Position numbers and translations under genes: made by a program. Below, piece by piece: positions 17,331 to 25,732 of a DNA stretch of 48,176 nucleotides. The stretch comes from an uncultured Coriobacteriaceae bacterium (GTDB taxonomy: Bacteria; Actinomycetota; Coriobacteriia; Coriobacteriales; Atopobiaceae). Where the stretch lies: assembly GCA_902786015.1 (NCBI GenBank), contig CADAAU010000022.1, forward strand, positions 1 through 48,176. Reading direction: 5' to 3'. The notes beneath the pieces were generated by a model. The model searched no databases. It had not been told where the DNA came from and saw only the letters and a list, made by a program, of their open reading frames with translations. Within the stretch, counting starts at the first letter, position 1. Every line of letters begins with the position of its first letter.

Positions 17331-17448
17331 GTCGTGGCGCATTTCACAAAGAGCCGTTGGCCTCACCCGTCCGGGTAATGATAGTATAAATACTTAAGCA
17401 CAAAACATAGTGCCTATAGATTCAGAGTTGCAGTTGAAAGGAGCGACG

Positions 17449-18147
17449 GTGGAGAACGTAGTAACCGCAATATTCGAGGTCGAGGCCGAGGCGTACAAGG
17501 CATTTACCGAGATTCGTCAGGTCCCCTTTGGTGAGGGCTACTCCGTAGCCGAAGCCTCCCTGCTCAAGCGCGATGGCGACAGCATCGTCGTCGTTGATGC
17601 GTTTGATGCTGCTGCCGTCACCGCCGACGACACGGCTGCCGGCATGATCATCGGCTCGCTCGTGGGCATTCTGGGCGGACCGCTTGGCGTCCTTCTGGGC
17701 GCGGGCACCGGTGCCCTCATCGGCAGCGCATACGACTCCGCCGATGCGGTCGACAGCGTTTCTATGCTCGAGGTCACGGCCTCCAAGCTCTATGACGGTG
17801 AGGTTGCCATCGTCGCCCTGGTCCAGGAGGAAGAGCCCGCATTTGACGCCGCATTTGCTGGCTACGACGCCACCATCGTGCGTCACTTTGCCGTGGACGT
17901 CATCAACGAGGTCGACCTTGCACGCGAGGCTCAGGCCGATTTCGAGAACCAGCTCCGCGAGCAGCTCCGCGCCGAGCGCAAGACCGAGAAGGCCGAGAAG
18001 CGTGAGGAGCGCTCCAACAAGGTCAAGGCTCACTTTGCGGATCTCAAGGCAAAGCGCGCCGAGCGCAAGGCCGAGATGGCCGAGGCGAAGGAGATCGCCA
18101 ATGCTCAGTTCACCTCTTCCACCAAGGAGATGCTCGGCACCGAGTAA
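17449..18147 (+). CDS. Glycine-zipper protein with charged coiled tail (DUF1269-like)
   Basis: A 232-residue protein. The first part (about 1-55) looks like a small alpha/beta domain (VVTAIFEVEAEAYKAFTEI). A glycine-zipper hydrophobic hairpin follows at about 66-92 (GMIIGSLVGILGGPLGVLLG, then AGTGALIGSAYD). A second soluble segment reaches about 160, and the C-terminal 70 residues are a highly charged helix rich in Lys/Arg/Glu/Ala. The first half resembles DUF1269/YlaH-type membrane proteins; this is a pattern-based call. GTG 17449 is supported by AAAGGAG 6 nt upstream. It stands alone, with a terminator after it. Function unknown; glycine-zipper proteins often insert in or permeabilise membranes. 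Confidence 0.75.
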   Translation: MENVVTAIFEVEAEAYKAFTEIRQVPFGEGYSVAEASLLKRDGDSIVVVDAFDAAAVTADDTAAGMIIGSLVGILGGPLGVLLGAGTGALIGSAYDSADAVDSVSMLEVTASKLYDGEVAIVALVQEEEPAFDAAFAGYDATIVRHFAVDVINEVDLAREAQADFENQLREQLRAERKTEKAEKREERSNKVKAHFADLKAKRAERKAEMAEAKEIANAQFTSSTKEMLGTE

Positions 18148-18170
18148 GGCATTTGCCACAGATTTTTGCG

Positions 18171-18206
18171 GACGCGCTCCGTTTCGCAACGGGGCGCGTC
18201 TTTTTT
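18171..18206 (+). terminator. Strong rho-independent terminator
   Basis: GACGCGCTCCGTT (18171-18183) pairs with AACGGGGCGCGTC (18188-18200), a 13-bp stem with one G-U pair and a TCGC loop, followed by TTTTTT. It ends the 17449-18147 transcript. Confidence 0.92.
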
Positions 18207-18304
18207 GTGCCTGCTTTGGGCAAAAAAGTGTCTGGAAGGGGTCCGGAGGCTCTTTTGCGGCGTTAGTTTGGACGCTGTCTGGCTGGCGAAAAAGGCGTGG
18301 CAAT

Positions 18305-18469
18305 AATTAGTGTACACCAAAATTTTCAGCTTATGCAAAACCGCAGGTCGCGAGTGCGTACAAAATTTTTGGTGTGCAGTATGTAAAATAGCCACTGTAC
18401 ACCAAAATCTTTTGAGCATCTCGCCAACTGCGGTTATATGGATTTGAACTGTTTTGGTGTACACTAATT
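18305..18469. repeat. Nested palindromic element, copy 2 (TGTACACCAAAAT arms)
   Basis: The outer ends are perfect 18-bp inverted repeats: AATTAGTGTACACCAAAA (18305-18322) and TTTTGGTGTACACTAATT (18452-18469). Two inner copies of the arm motif lie at 18361-18378 (-) and 18394-18412 (+), around GTAAAATA (18383-18390). TGCAAAACC is at 18334-18342 and AACTGCGGTT near 18426-18435. The two halves are imperfect reverse complements, so the whole 165 bp can fold as one hairpin or as two. The same scaffold with other arms is found at 203-367. It is the main content of the 593-nt gene-free stretch 18148-18740. Confidence 0.8.
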
Positions 18470-18740
18470 GACGCCAATACCTTTGATGCATGTCCCAAGC
18501 GCATCCCCACTCGCCTTGCTCCCCCCTACGTTGACCCCCATATCGCCCACAAAAAGGCAAATTGCAGACCCGAATCGGCACTGATCGCAGAGCAGTTTGT
18601 ATATTCACCGCTACTCCGCCACAAAACACAGAAATTCGGGGGTGTGAGTCGCATTCCGCGAACACAACAAGCTCCGTCATGGACTATAGTCTTTTATAGA
18701 GAGTCGCTTGAGGAGGCAAATCCACAGAAAGAGGTAGGAC

Positions 18741-20321
18741 ATGAAAACACGAAGGTGTCGACGTGCGATTGCGGTGTTTGCAATCGCTGCGTTGGCCTGC
18801 GCAACGCTCTGCGCGCTGATTTGGCCGCCAACGGTCACGCGGGCTGCAGAGACCGATCAAAACACCACGGAAGCCAGCCAAGACTCTGGTGAACCGGAGT
18901 ACAAAACCCTCGACGAACTTACGGGAAAGCGTTTTGCCTACGTGAACGGCAGCGTGTACGACCAGCGCATCGAGGAGAAGGTCGAAGGCACGACCAAGGG
19001 ATTCTATCCCTCGCTCGCAGAATGCGTGGCGGCCGTTGAGGCAGACAAGGCCGACGCTGCCGTGCAGCTTTCGTATTGCTGCCAGCTCGCCGTCAATCGT
19101 CGCCCCGGAACCGTTACGTTGCTGCCAGAGCCCGTTGCCAAGGTCTCCGAGGGGTTCTTCTTTCCCAAGGGTTCGGAACTCAAAGAGCAGTTCAACAAGC
19201 TCATCAAGAAGTTTTCTGATGACGGCACCCTAGCCGAGCTCGAGAAGAAATGGGTGGCAGCCGACGAGTCGGGCAAGACCCTTCCCGAACAGGACTGGAA
19301 CGCGCCCAACGGCACGCTGCAGTTCGTGACCTCAGGTGTTATCGAGCCCTTTAGTTACGTAGGCGAGGGCAGCGAAGCCAAGGGCTACGACGTCGACCTG
19401 GCCCTGCATATCGCGCGCGAGCTCGGATATCACCTGGAGATTTTCACCGCTCCCATGGACTCCATTTTTGCCACTGTCGCCAGCGGAAAGGCCGACTTCG
19501 GCGGCACGCTCACGCAGACCCCCGAGCGCGCCTCAAAGTGCGACTTTAGCGACACGGTGATGCCCACCACCATATCGGTCATCGTCGAAACCAAGGGGAC
19601 CGCTGCCAAGAACGCCGGGTTCATGGCCGGCCTCGTGGACTCCTTCCGCAAGACCTTTGTCGAAGAGGACCGCTGGCAGCTTATCCTCGGCGGCCTTGGC
19701 GTCACCATACTCATTAGCGTATGCGCAGGCACGCTGGGCACCCTTTTGGGCTTCGTTACCGTGCTCGCCCGTCGCAGCGGCGTGCGCTGGATCGGTAAAA
19801 CAGTGGACGGCTATCAGGCGCTGATGGGCGGCGTACCGCTCGTCGTGGTACTCATGGTACTGTACTACGTGGTCTTTGGGTCGCTCAACATGCCGGGCGT
19901 CGTCGTGGCCATAATGACCTTTACGCTCGCCTTTGGCGCAACGTCCGGCTCCACCATGTGGACGGCGGTAACCGGCATCGACGCCATTCAGGAGGAGACG
20001 GGTCTCGCGCTGGGATACACGCGTCAGGAAGTGTTTAGAAAAATCATCTTCCCGCAGGCGAGGCAGCAGTTCACGCCGCAACTCGCCGGCCAGTTCGTGA
20101 GCCTGGTAAAGGACACCGCCATCGTCGGCTACATCTCGGTGGTTGACCTCACGCGCGCGAGCGACCTTATTCGCAGCCGCACGATGGATGCGTTCTTCCC
20201 GCTCATCTCCACCGCAATTATCTATTTCCTGTTCTGCCGTGTGCTTGCAAAGGTGTTGGGCAAGTTCGCCGCACGCTTCGACACGCAGAATCGCCCGCGC
20301 CAGATTGAGGGGGTCGAATAA
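18741..20321 (+). CDS. Amino-acid ABC transporter, fused binding protein and permease (cassette B)
   Basis: A 526-residue fusion with the same layout as the cassette A protein: a signal segment (about 8-35, ending near TRAAETDQ), a first binding-domain module (about 55-175, ending LEKKWVAADESGK), the shared linker LPEQDWNAPNGT, a second binding module (about 190-290, with GYDVDLALHIARELGYHLEI), and a permease (about 315-520) with the loop EETGLALGYTRQEVFRKIIFPQA. Predicted substrate is a polar amino acid such as glutamine; the specificity is not determined here. GAGGT precedes ATG 18741. The stop overlaps the ATPase start in TAATG, so the two are translationally coupled. Confidence 0.9.
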   Translation: MKTRRCRRAIAVFAIAALACATLCALIWPPTVTRAAETDQNTTEASQDSGEPEYKTLDELTGKRFAYVNGSVYDQRIEEKVEGTTKGFYPSLAECVAAVEADKADAAVQLSYCCQLAVNRRPGTVTLLPEPVAKVSEGFFFPKGSELKEQFNKLIKKFSDDGTLAELEKKWVAADESGKTLPEQDWNAPNGTLQFVTSGVIEPFSYVGEGSEAKGYDVDLALHIARELGYHLEIFTAPMDSIFATVASGKADFGGTLTQTPERASKCDFSDTVMPTTISVIVETKGTAAKNAGFMAGLVDSFRKTFVEEDRWQLILGGLGVTILISVCAGTLGTLLGFVTVLARRSGVRWIGKTVDGYQALMGGVPLVVVLMVLYYVVFGSLNMPGVVVAIMTFTLAFGATSGSTMWTAVTGIDAIQEETGLALGYTRQEVFRKIIFPQARQQFTPQLAGQFVSLVKDTAIVGYISVVDLTRASDLIRSRTMDAFFPLISTAIIYFLFCRVLAKVLGKFAARFDTQNRPRQIEGVE

Positions 20322-21421
20322 TGAGCCTTATAGAAGTGAGCCACCTTCGCAAAGAATACCCAAACGTCATCCCTCTTAGGGACGTTAACGCAAAGGTAGA
20401 CGAGGGCGAGGTCATCTCGATCATTGGTCCTTCGGGCACGGGCAAGTCCACCTTCATCCGCTGCCTCAACCGCCTCGAGACGCCCACCTCGGGCAGCATC
20501 CTGGTGGACGGCGTCGACATGTGCGACCCCAACGTGGACCTTCCCCTCATGCGCCAAAAGATGGGCATGGTGTTCCAGAACTATGCCCTGTTCAACCACA
20601 AGCTCGTAGCAGAGAACCTCATGATGGCCCCGATGGACCTTTTGGGCCTTTCAAAGCAGGAAGCCTACGAGCGCGCGTTGAACCTACTCGATCAGGTCGG
20701 TTTGCGCGACAAGGCGCTCAGCTGGCCACACGAGCTCTCGGGAGGCCAACGCCAGCGCGTGGCGATCGCGCGCGGCCTCGCCATGGACCCAAAGATCCTG
20801 CTGTTTGACGAGCCCACGTCCGCGCTTGACCCCCAAATGGTGAGTGAGGTACTCTCGGTCATCACCGGACTGGCCGAACGCGGCCTCACCATGCTCGTGG
20901 TCACGCACGAGATGCGCTTTGCGCGCGACGCGAGCACGCGCGTGTTCTACATGGACCGCGGCGAGCTCTGGGAGGCAGGGCCACCCGAACAGATCTTTGA
21001 GCACCCGCAGCGTCAAGAGACCCACGACTTCATCTTCCGTGTGCGCAGCTGGGAATGGACCATCGATTCGTCGACCCCCGACCTCCCGGCCATGGAAGCG
21101 TCACTTGCGGCATACTGCCAGCGACAGTTCATGAGCAGGCACGCAACAAACGCGTGTCACCACATTGTGGAGGAGGTCGCGCTGGAGCAGCTCGTGCGCG
21201 AGGCGCGCAATCGCAAGATGACAAACCCCGATATCCGACTCACTTTGAGCGCCGGCGAAGGTGGCGTGGACACAATCTTGTTGGTAGACTACCGCTCGAT
21301 GCTGCCGGGCGGAGACCCTCTGCAGGCCACCGACGCCAAGCTTTCCGAGGCCATCATAAGCGGCCTGTGCAAACAGGTGGAGCGCAACGAACCCGGCGTG
21401 GTACGCTACCACCTCAAGTAA
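20321..21421 (+). CDS. Polar amino-acid ABC transporter ATP-binding protein with C-terminal extension
   Basis: A 366-residue ATPase that powers cassette B and perhaps the ATPase-less cassette A. Residues 1-245 are a standard GlnQ/HisP-type ATPase: Walker A GPSGTGKST, Q-loop VFQNYALF, signature LSGGQRQRVAIARGLA, Walker B ILLFDEPTSALDP and the switch HEMRFARD. GlnQ proteins usually end near 245. Here about 120 residues follow (from about EWTIDSSTPDL), with a helix HHIVEEVALEQLVREA, a strand region DTILLVDYRS, and PGGDPLQATDAKLSEAIISGL. The pattern faintly resembles an RsbW/SpoIIAB-type ATPase fold, which I treat as a guess; a ligand-sensing regulatory domain is another option. Confidence 0.9.
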   Translation: MSLIEVSHLRKEYPNVIPLRDVNAKVDEGEVISIIGPSGTGKSTFIRCLNRLETPTSGSILVDGVDMCDPNVDLPLMRQKMGMVFQNYALFNHKLVAENLMMAPMDLLGLSKQEAYERALNLLDQVGLRDKALSWPHELSGGQRQRVAIARGLAMDPKILLFDEPTSALDPQMVSEVLSVITGLAERGLTMLVVTHEMRFARDASTRVFYMDRGELWEAGPPEQIFEHPQRQETHDFIFRVRSWEWTIDSSTPDLPAMEASLAAYCQRQFMSRHATNACHHIVEEVALEQLVREARNRKMTNPDIRLTLSAGEGGVDTILLVDYRSMLPGGDPLQATDAKLSEAIISGLCKQVERNEPGVVRYHLK

Positions 21422-21446
21422 GACAAAGGCTGACATAATCATCCGA

Positions 21447-21489
21447 CAACAGGCAGGCGATGGGGCGAGACCTCATCGCCTGCCTGTTG
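21447..21489. terminator. 16-bp stem-loop after the glnQ-like gene
   Basis: CAACAGGCAGGCGATG (21447-21462) and CATCGCCTGCCTGTTG (21474-21489) are perfect complements with an 11-nt loop. There is no T-tract, so termination activity is uncertain. The GGCAGGCRATGGGG word recurs in the hairpin at 41758. Confidence 0.55.
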
Positions 21490-21500
21490 CCGTACCTGCC

Positions 21501-21541
21501 CAAAAGAAAACAGCTCAGGAGCAAACATAGCCTCTGAGCTG
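21501..21541 (-). terminator. Terminator of the tRNA-Arg gene
   Basis: On the minus strand CAGCTCAG (21541-21534) pairs with CTGAGCTG (21518-21511), followed by TTTTCTTTTG. It begins 8 nt after the tRNA 3' end. Confidence 0.8.
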
Positions 21542-21549
21542 GTCTTTTC

Positions 21550-21625
21550 TGGTGCCCCCGGGCCGATTCGAACGGCCGACACCCGCTTTAGGAGAGCGGT
21601 GCTCTATCCCCTGAGCTACGAAGGC
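21550..21625 (-). tRNA. tRNA-Arg (anticodon CCU)
   Basis: The minus strand folds as a complete cloverleaf of 76 nt including an encoded CCA. The acceptor stem GCCTTCG/CGGGGGC pairs with two G-U pairs. The D-arm is GCTCAGGGGATAGAGC. The anticodon arm CCGCT-CTCCTAA-AGCGG carries CCT at positions 34-36, which decodes AGG. The T-arm is CGGCC-GTTCGAA-TCGGCC-like. No integrase or direct repeat suggests that it serves as an attachment site here. Confidence 0.95.
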
Positions 21626-21692
21626 AAAATCAACGTGCACTAGTATAGCAAGATTTGGCCAAAAGGCACCCTCCCGCAAAAACCCTACACTC

Positions 21693-22349
21693 CTACTTCT
21701 TGCGTTTGCGCTTGCTGCGCTCCTCTTCTTCCGCCTGCTCGCGGGCTTTTTGGTTGAGCGTCGTCTTTACGCGCTTGTCGGACATGGACGCAACGCGCTT
21801 CTCTACCTTCTTGCGCAGGGGGCGAATCTTTACCCAGTCGTAGATAAGGCCGCCGATAATCGCGATGTACGAGCACGCCATGGTCCCCATCGCCAAGAAC
21901 GGTATTGCAGGATGGACGCTCGTGCCCTGCTGGTTGACAATCCCATACAGCGTGAAGGCAACCACCACGAGTCCCATGCCCACGCCCAAGAAGATCCACC
22001 AACGCTTGCGAGCCTGCTTGTACTCCTCGTCCTCGTTCATATATGCCTGAGTGAGCGAGTAACGGCGGTCCTCGAGTTCGCGCTCAGCCTTGCGTTCGGC
22101 CTTGCGCTCCTCCTTGGTCATGTTTTCCTTGCTGTTCTTTTGTTTGCCGTTCGAGGAGACTACGCGAACGCCCGCCGCAGCCTCGCGGGACGGTTTGGCA
22201 CGCGCCACCGAGCGTCTCGCACCGGCCCTCTTTGTGGATGATGCGCCCTGACCTTGGGCTTCTTGATCGGTGCTCGACGAGCGCTCAAAGGGATTGCCGC
22301 TTGCGCTGGCCTCCTCGCGCGCTCCGCGAATGGTGTCCTTGAGCGACAT
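21693..22349 (-). CDS. Basic two-helix membrane protein downstream of purC
   Basis: I do not recognise this 218-residue protein. The N-terminal half (1-100) is polar and low-complexity, rich in Ser, Ala, Arg and Lys, with a charged coiled region (KEERKAERKAERELEDRRYS). Two membrane helices follow at about 119-140 (WWIFLGVGMGLVVVAFTLYG) and 150-172. The C-terminal 45 residues are a very basic helix ending in RSKRKRKK. ATG 22349 has AAGGAG upstream within the purC stop region; only 1 nt separates the genes, so it is co-transcribed with purC. Function unknown; there is no visible link to purine synthesis beyond the operon. Confidence 0.8.
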   Translation of the reverse strand: MSLKDTIRGAREEASASGNPFERSSSTDQEAQGQGASSTKRAGARRSVARAKPSREAAAGVRVVSSNGKQKNSKENMTKEERKAERKAERELEDRRYSLTQAYMNEDEEYKQARKRWWIFLGVGMGLVVVAFTLYGIVNQQGTSVHPAIPFLAMGTMACSYIAIIGGLIYDWVKIRPLRKKVEKRVASMSDKRVKTTLNQKAREQAEEEERSKRKRKK

Positions 22350-22350
22350 G

Positions 22351-23235
22351 CTACTGCTCCTTAGCTGGTACGAACTTGTTGCCCGTAATGATCTGATATG
22401 CCTCCTGATAGCGAGCAGACGTCCCTTCCACGACCTCGGCGGGAAGATGCGGGGGCTCGCCTTGCATATCCCAGTTTGCGCGCAGCCAGTCGCGCACGAA
22501 CTGCTTGTCGTAGCTTGGCTGAACCTCGCCAGGCACATAGCCCTCCGCCGGCCAAAAACGGCTCGAGTCGGGCGTGAGGCACTCGTCAATGAGCGAAAGC
22601 TTGCCGTCGATGTAGCCAAACTCAAACTTGGTGTCGGCGATTATGATGCCGCGCGTGCGCGCGTACTCGGCCGCCGCATTGTATACCTTAAGCGATGCCT
22701 CGCGCAACTGCTCGGCCACCTCGTCTCCAACGATCTGTGCGCAGCGCTCAAACGAGATGTTCTCGTCGTGCTCGCCAAGCTCCGCCTTAGTGGACGGCGT
22801 AAAGATGGCCTCGGGAATGCGGCTTGCCTCCACAAGACCCTCGGGCAGCAGGAGCCCGCAGACAGTGCGGTCCTGGTCGTAGGTCTTCTTGCCCGATCCC
22901 GTAAGGTAACCGCGCACGATAGCCTCGATGGGCACGGTCTGTGCCTTGCGAACGAGCATCGACCGTCCGGCAAGGTAGTCGGCATAGGGAGCAAAGCGCT
23001 CGGGATAGTCCGCCGGGTCCATCGACAACAAGTGGTTGGGAATCAAATCAGAAAAACGCTCGAACCAAAACGCCGAGATCCGCGTAAGAATCTCGCCCTT
23101 GTACGGTATTTCGTCAGGAAGCACGAAATCATACGCGCTCACGCGATCGCTTGCGACCATGAGCAACGTTTCGCCGCAGTCGTAGATGTCGCGAACCTTA
23201 CCCTGGCTGTCGGGCCGCAGCTCCATCGAAGCCAT
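22351..23235 (-). CDS. purC: Phosphoribosylaminoimidazole-succinocarboxamide synthase
   Basis: Predicted to join CAIR and aspartate with ATP to form SAICAR in purine synthesis. The 294-residue protein is of the longer, yeast-like SAICAR synthetase type. Motifs include GKVRDIYDCGETLLMVASDRVSAYD (read in parts), the signature-type segment VPIEAIVRGYLTGSG, and the second signature IIIADTKFEFGYIDG with LSLIDECLTPDSSRFW. ATG 23235 has GGGGAGG just upstream; an internal ATG 9 nt later is possible. An extended -10 (TGCTACAAT) lies about 33 nt upstream. purB, acting in the same pathway, lies 4 kb away on the same strand. Confidence 0.95.
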   Translation of the reverse strand: MASMELRPDSQGKVRDIYDCGETLLMVASDRVSAYDFVLPDEIPYKGEILTRISAFWFERFSDLIPNHLLSMDPADYPERFAPYADYLAGRSMLVRKAQTVPIEAIVRGYLTGSGKKTYDQDRTVCGLLLPEGLVEASRIPEAIFTPSTKAELGEHDENISFERCAQIVGDEVAEQLREASLKVYNAAAEYARTRGIIIADTKFEFGYIDGKLSLIDECLTPDSSRFWPAEGYVPGEVQPSYDKQFVRDWLRANWDMQGEPPHLPAEVVEGTSARYQEAYQIITGNKFVPAKEQ

Positions 23236-23267
23236 GTATCCTCCCCTGCAATAGGCAATGAACTGCC

Positions 23268-23276
23268 ATTGTAGCA
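23268..23276 (-). promoter_or_regulatory. Extended -10 promoter for purC
   Basis: On the minus strand TGCTACAAT matches TG, one base, TACAAT, placed to start transcription about 25 nt before ATG 23235. No clear -35 box or purine operator was found. Confidence 0.5.
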
Positions 23277-23361
23277 TGCGCTTCGTCCCATAGCACAGAT
23301 ATACCGAGCAAAATACGCCGTGGGTCTTCTGTCTGTTACTATTCACTCCCGGAGGCAAGCG

Positions 23362-23407
23362 ATGGGGAGTATCCCCTTTGCCCGAAGGCGAAGGGGATAC
23401 TCCCCAT
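23362..23407. terminator. Long perfect stem-loop after the histidine kinase gene
   Basis: ATGGGGAGTATCCCCTT (23362-23378) pairs with AAGGGGATACTCCCCAT (23391-23407). An inner TTGCC/GGCGAA stem with a CGAA loop extends it to about 23 bp. It lies between the kinase stop and the purC promoter. On the minus strand no T-run follows. Confidence 0.55.
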
Positions 23408-23426
23408 TGTTTTGCCCATTGTCTGG

Positions 23427-24917
23427 CTACAGGCTCTTTTCCTTGCGGTGGACGATGGGCAGCTTGAGCGTGAACGTGGTTCCCACACCTTCCTCGGAGT
23501 CCACCGTTATCGTCCCGTTATGGCGGTCTACGATCTCTTTGGTGAGCGCGAGCCCCACGCCCAGGCCACCGGCCTCGCGCTCGCGACTCGCGTCAGAGCG
23601 CCAGAAGCGACTAAACACGCGAGGGATATCTTCCTTGGCGATGCCCATACCCGTGTCGCTAACCGAAAGCAGCACGTTGCGTCGGTTGCGACCTACGCGC
23701 ACTTCCACGTGGCCACCCTCCGAGGTATATCGCAAGGCGTTGCTCAGGAGGTTGACCATTGCTTCGCGCACCAGGTCGGGGTCGACCTCCGCTACGTACT
23801 TCGCATGACCCGTCTCGTTCACGAACCGCAGCTCGAGCCCGTTGTCTTGGAACAGCTGCTCCTGCATGGTAACCAAATCGCTCGCAAGCGACACCACGTC
23901 GCACTTCTCGAAGTGAATGGGTATCTTGCCGTTTTCCATGCGAGAAAGACGCAGCATTGCGTCAACGAGCCTCGACAGCCTGCGCACCTCCACCGCCACC
24001 GTGGCAAGGTTTTCTTGGTTTGCCGGCATGACCCCGTCCTGCATTGCCTCCACGGTGGCCTGCATGGCCATGAGGGGCGTACGCAGCTCGTGAGCCACGT
24101 CGCTGGTAAGCCGATGTTCGAGCTTTATGTCGCGCTCGAGGCTGGCCGCCATCTCATCGAAGGTCTCGCCCAGTCGCCCCATCTCGTCGGAGCCTGCCAA
24201 CCCCGAACGAGCCGAGAGGTCGCCGTTGCGAATCTGGGACGCCGTCGAGGTGATGCGCTTTATGGGCTTGGTGAGCGCGCGGGCAACAAAGTAGCCAATG
24301 AGGCACGCAAACACGACAGCCATGCTCGCCGCCATTACGATTGCGGCATACGAGCTCGTCCGGAAGTTCGAGTCGGCCTTGGTAAGAAGCAGCTCGGAGC
24401 TCGCAGACCAATACGTAAGGGTACCCACGACCTTGCCAGACGACATCGTAACCTGCGCTGCGACGACCGCCGCCCCGCCCCGTGGCATAAACTGCTTGGA
24501 CTCGTGGCGTGTGGCGTCGACGGCGATGATACCACCGTCCTCGTCGTCGTACAGTATGGTGCCGTCTACATCCTCAAGGCGCATTCCCAACTCGGGCATG
24601 CGCTTGGAGGTTTCGTCTATGTATTGTAGCTGATCGCGACTCCAGCTGCCGTCCGTCTCGTACTGCTGGCCCAAGCTGTCGGCCATGTACTCCACCATGC
24701 GTTGCATGTTTTGTCTGGTGTACTCTTGGAATGATCCCTCCCACACAATGGCAAGGACAATTGAAAGCACCACGGCCGTCATGACGGCCGTGAGCGCGAA
24801 CGATAGGGTCATACGCGTGCTGTACCGCATGGTACTGCGCGGCTGACGCTTCATGGTGTTGTACGACGAGACATGCGAGTCGGGTGCAGTCTCGCGTGCA
24901 GAATGTCCTTTGGGCAT
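23427..24917 (-). CDS. Sensor histidine kinase
   Basis: A 496-residue membrane kinase that should phosphorylate the response regulator encoded just upstream. Parts in order: a helix at about 37-60, an extracellular sensor domain (about 61-188), a second helix (about 190-212), a HAMP linker (about 213-265), the dimerisation and phosphoacceptor segment DVAHELRTPLMAM with His276, then the ATPase domain with N-box MVNLLSNALRYT, G1 DTGMGIAKED, F-box FSRFWRSD and G2 GGLGVGLALTKEI. The start follows the regulator stop by 7 nt with no strong ribosome binding site, so it is probably coupled; an internal ATG at residue 22 is possible. The signal is unknown. Confidence 0.93.
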   Translation of the reverse strand: MPKGHSARETAPDSHVSSYNTMKRQPRSTMRYSTRMTLSFALTAVMTAVVLSIVLAIVWEGSFQEYTRQNMQRMVEYMADSLGQQYETDGSWSRDQLQYIDETSKRMPELGMRLEDVDGTILYDDEDGGIIAVDATRHESKQFMPRGGAAVVAAQVTMSSGKVVGTLTYWSASSELLLTKADSNFRTSSYAAIVMAASMAVVFACLIGYFVARALTKPIKRITSTASQIRNGDLSARSGLAGSDEMGRLGETFDEMAASLERDIKLEHRLTSDVAHELRTPLMAMQATVEAMQDGVMPANQENLATVAVEVRRLSRLVDAMLRLSRMENGKIPIHFEKCDVVSLASDLVTMQEQLFQDNGLELRFVNETGHAKYVAEVDPDLVREAMVNLLSNALRYTSEGGHVEVRVGRNRRNVLLSVSDTGMGIAKEDIPRVFSRFWRSDASREREAGGLGVGLALTKEIVDRHNGTITVDSEEGVGTTFTLKLPIVHRKEKSL

Positions 24918-24926
24918 AGCGCGTGG

Positions 24927-25658
24927 CTATTTGCGCGCGCGGGCCTTGGCCTTGTCGCCCTTTTCGGGAGACTCAAAGCGGTAGCCCACACCATGGACGG
25001 TGTAGAGCCAGCGCGGGTTGCGCGGGTCGTCGCCGAGCTTTGCGCGCAGATTCTTGACGTGGGAGTCAATCGTGCGCTCGTAGCCCTCAAAGTCGTAACC
25101 CAAGACCTTCTCGACGAGCTCCATGCGCGTGTACACACGACCCGGGAAGCGCGCAAGCGTGGTGAGCAGCTTGAACTCCGATGCGGTGAGGTCGATCTCT
25201 TCGCCTTCGATGCTGACCTTGTGGCCCGAGATGTCGATGACCAAATCGCCGAAGTCAAGCACCTCGAGCTGCGGCTCAGACTCGGTGTGGGCACGACGCA
25301 AAAGGGCGCGCACGCGGGCGACGAGCTCGCGCGGCGAGAAGGGCTTGATGAGGTAATCGTCGGCACCGAGCTCCAGGCCGATGATGCGGTCCTCGACCTC
25401 GCCCTTGGCGGTGAGCATGATGATGGGCACGTTGGACGTCTCGCGGATCGCGCGGCATACGCGCTCGCCCGAAAGCTTGGGAAGCATGAGGTCAAGAATC
25501 ACGAGGTCGAAGGAGTGCTTCTCGAACTCCTCAACAGCGCTCTGGCCATCCCCTACGCCACGCACGATGTAGTTCTCGCGCTCAAGATACGCAGCGACCG
25601 CATCGCGGATCGCCTTTTCGTCTTCCACCAAAAGAATTCGCTTCTCGTCTGCGGCCAT
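24927..25658 (-). CDS. OmpR/PhoB-family response regulator
   Basis: A 243-residue regulator. The receiver domain (about 6-118) has the acidic pair Glu12/Asp13, phosphoacceptor Asp56 in LVILDLMLP, Thr83 and Lys105 in LIKPFSP. The winged-helix DNA-binding domain (about 132-232) has the family segments LTASEFKLLTTLA, GYDFEGYERTIDSHVKNLRAKL and LYTVHGVGYRFE. Its short basic tail is KAKARARK. AGGAG precedes the ATG. It heads a two-gene unit with the kinase and follows the lipoprotein gene by 74 nt on the same strand. Confidence 0.95.
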   Translation of the reverse strand: MAADEKRILLVEDEKAIRDAVAAYLERENYIVRGVGDGQSAVEEFEKHSFDLVILDLMLPKLSGERVCRAIRETSNVPIIMLTAKGEVEDRIIGLELGADDYLIKPFSPRELVARVRALLRRAHTESEPQLEVLDFGDLVIDISGHKVSIEGEEIDLTASEFKLLTTLARFPGRVYTRMELVEKVLGYDFEGYERTIDSHVKNLRAKLGDDPRNPRWLYTVHGVGYRFESPEKGDKAKARARK

Positions 25659-25732
25659 GTTCGTCTCCTAACTTCGATTTGCCGTGACAACACAAGTTTA
25701 ACGCAAGGTTGTAAATCCCACGGCGTGATTTG

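Noticed and set aside
21550..21625. tRNA-Arg gene as an integration site
   Set aside because: No integrase gene and no repeated tRNA 3' end were found nearby, and flanking genes look like core genome.
25659..25732. PhoP-box-like TTTACA/TTAAAC repeats before the response regulator gene
   Set aside because: Only two weak matches with irregular spacing; not enough to claim a Pho-type regulon.
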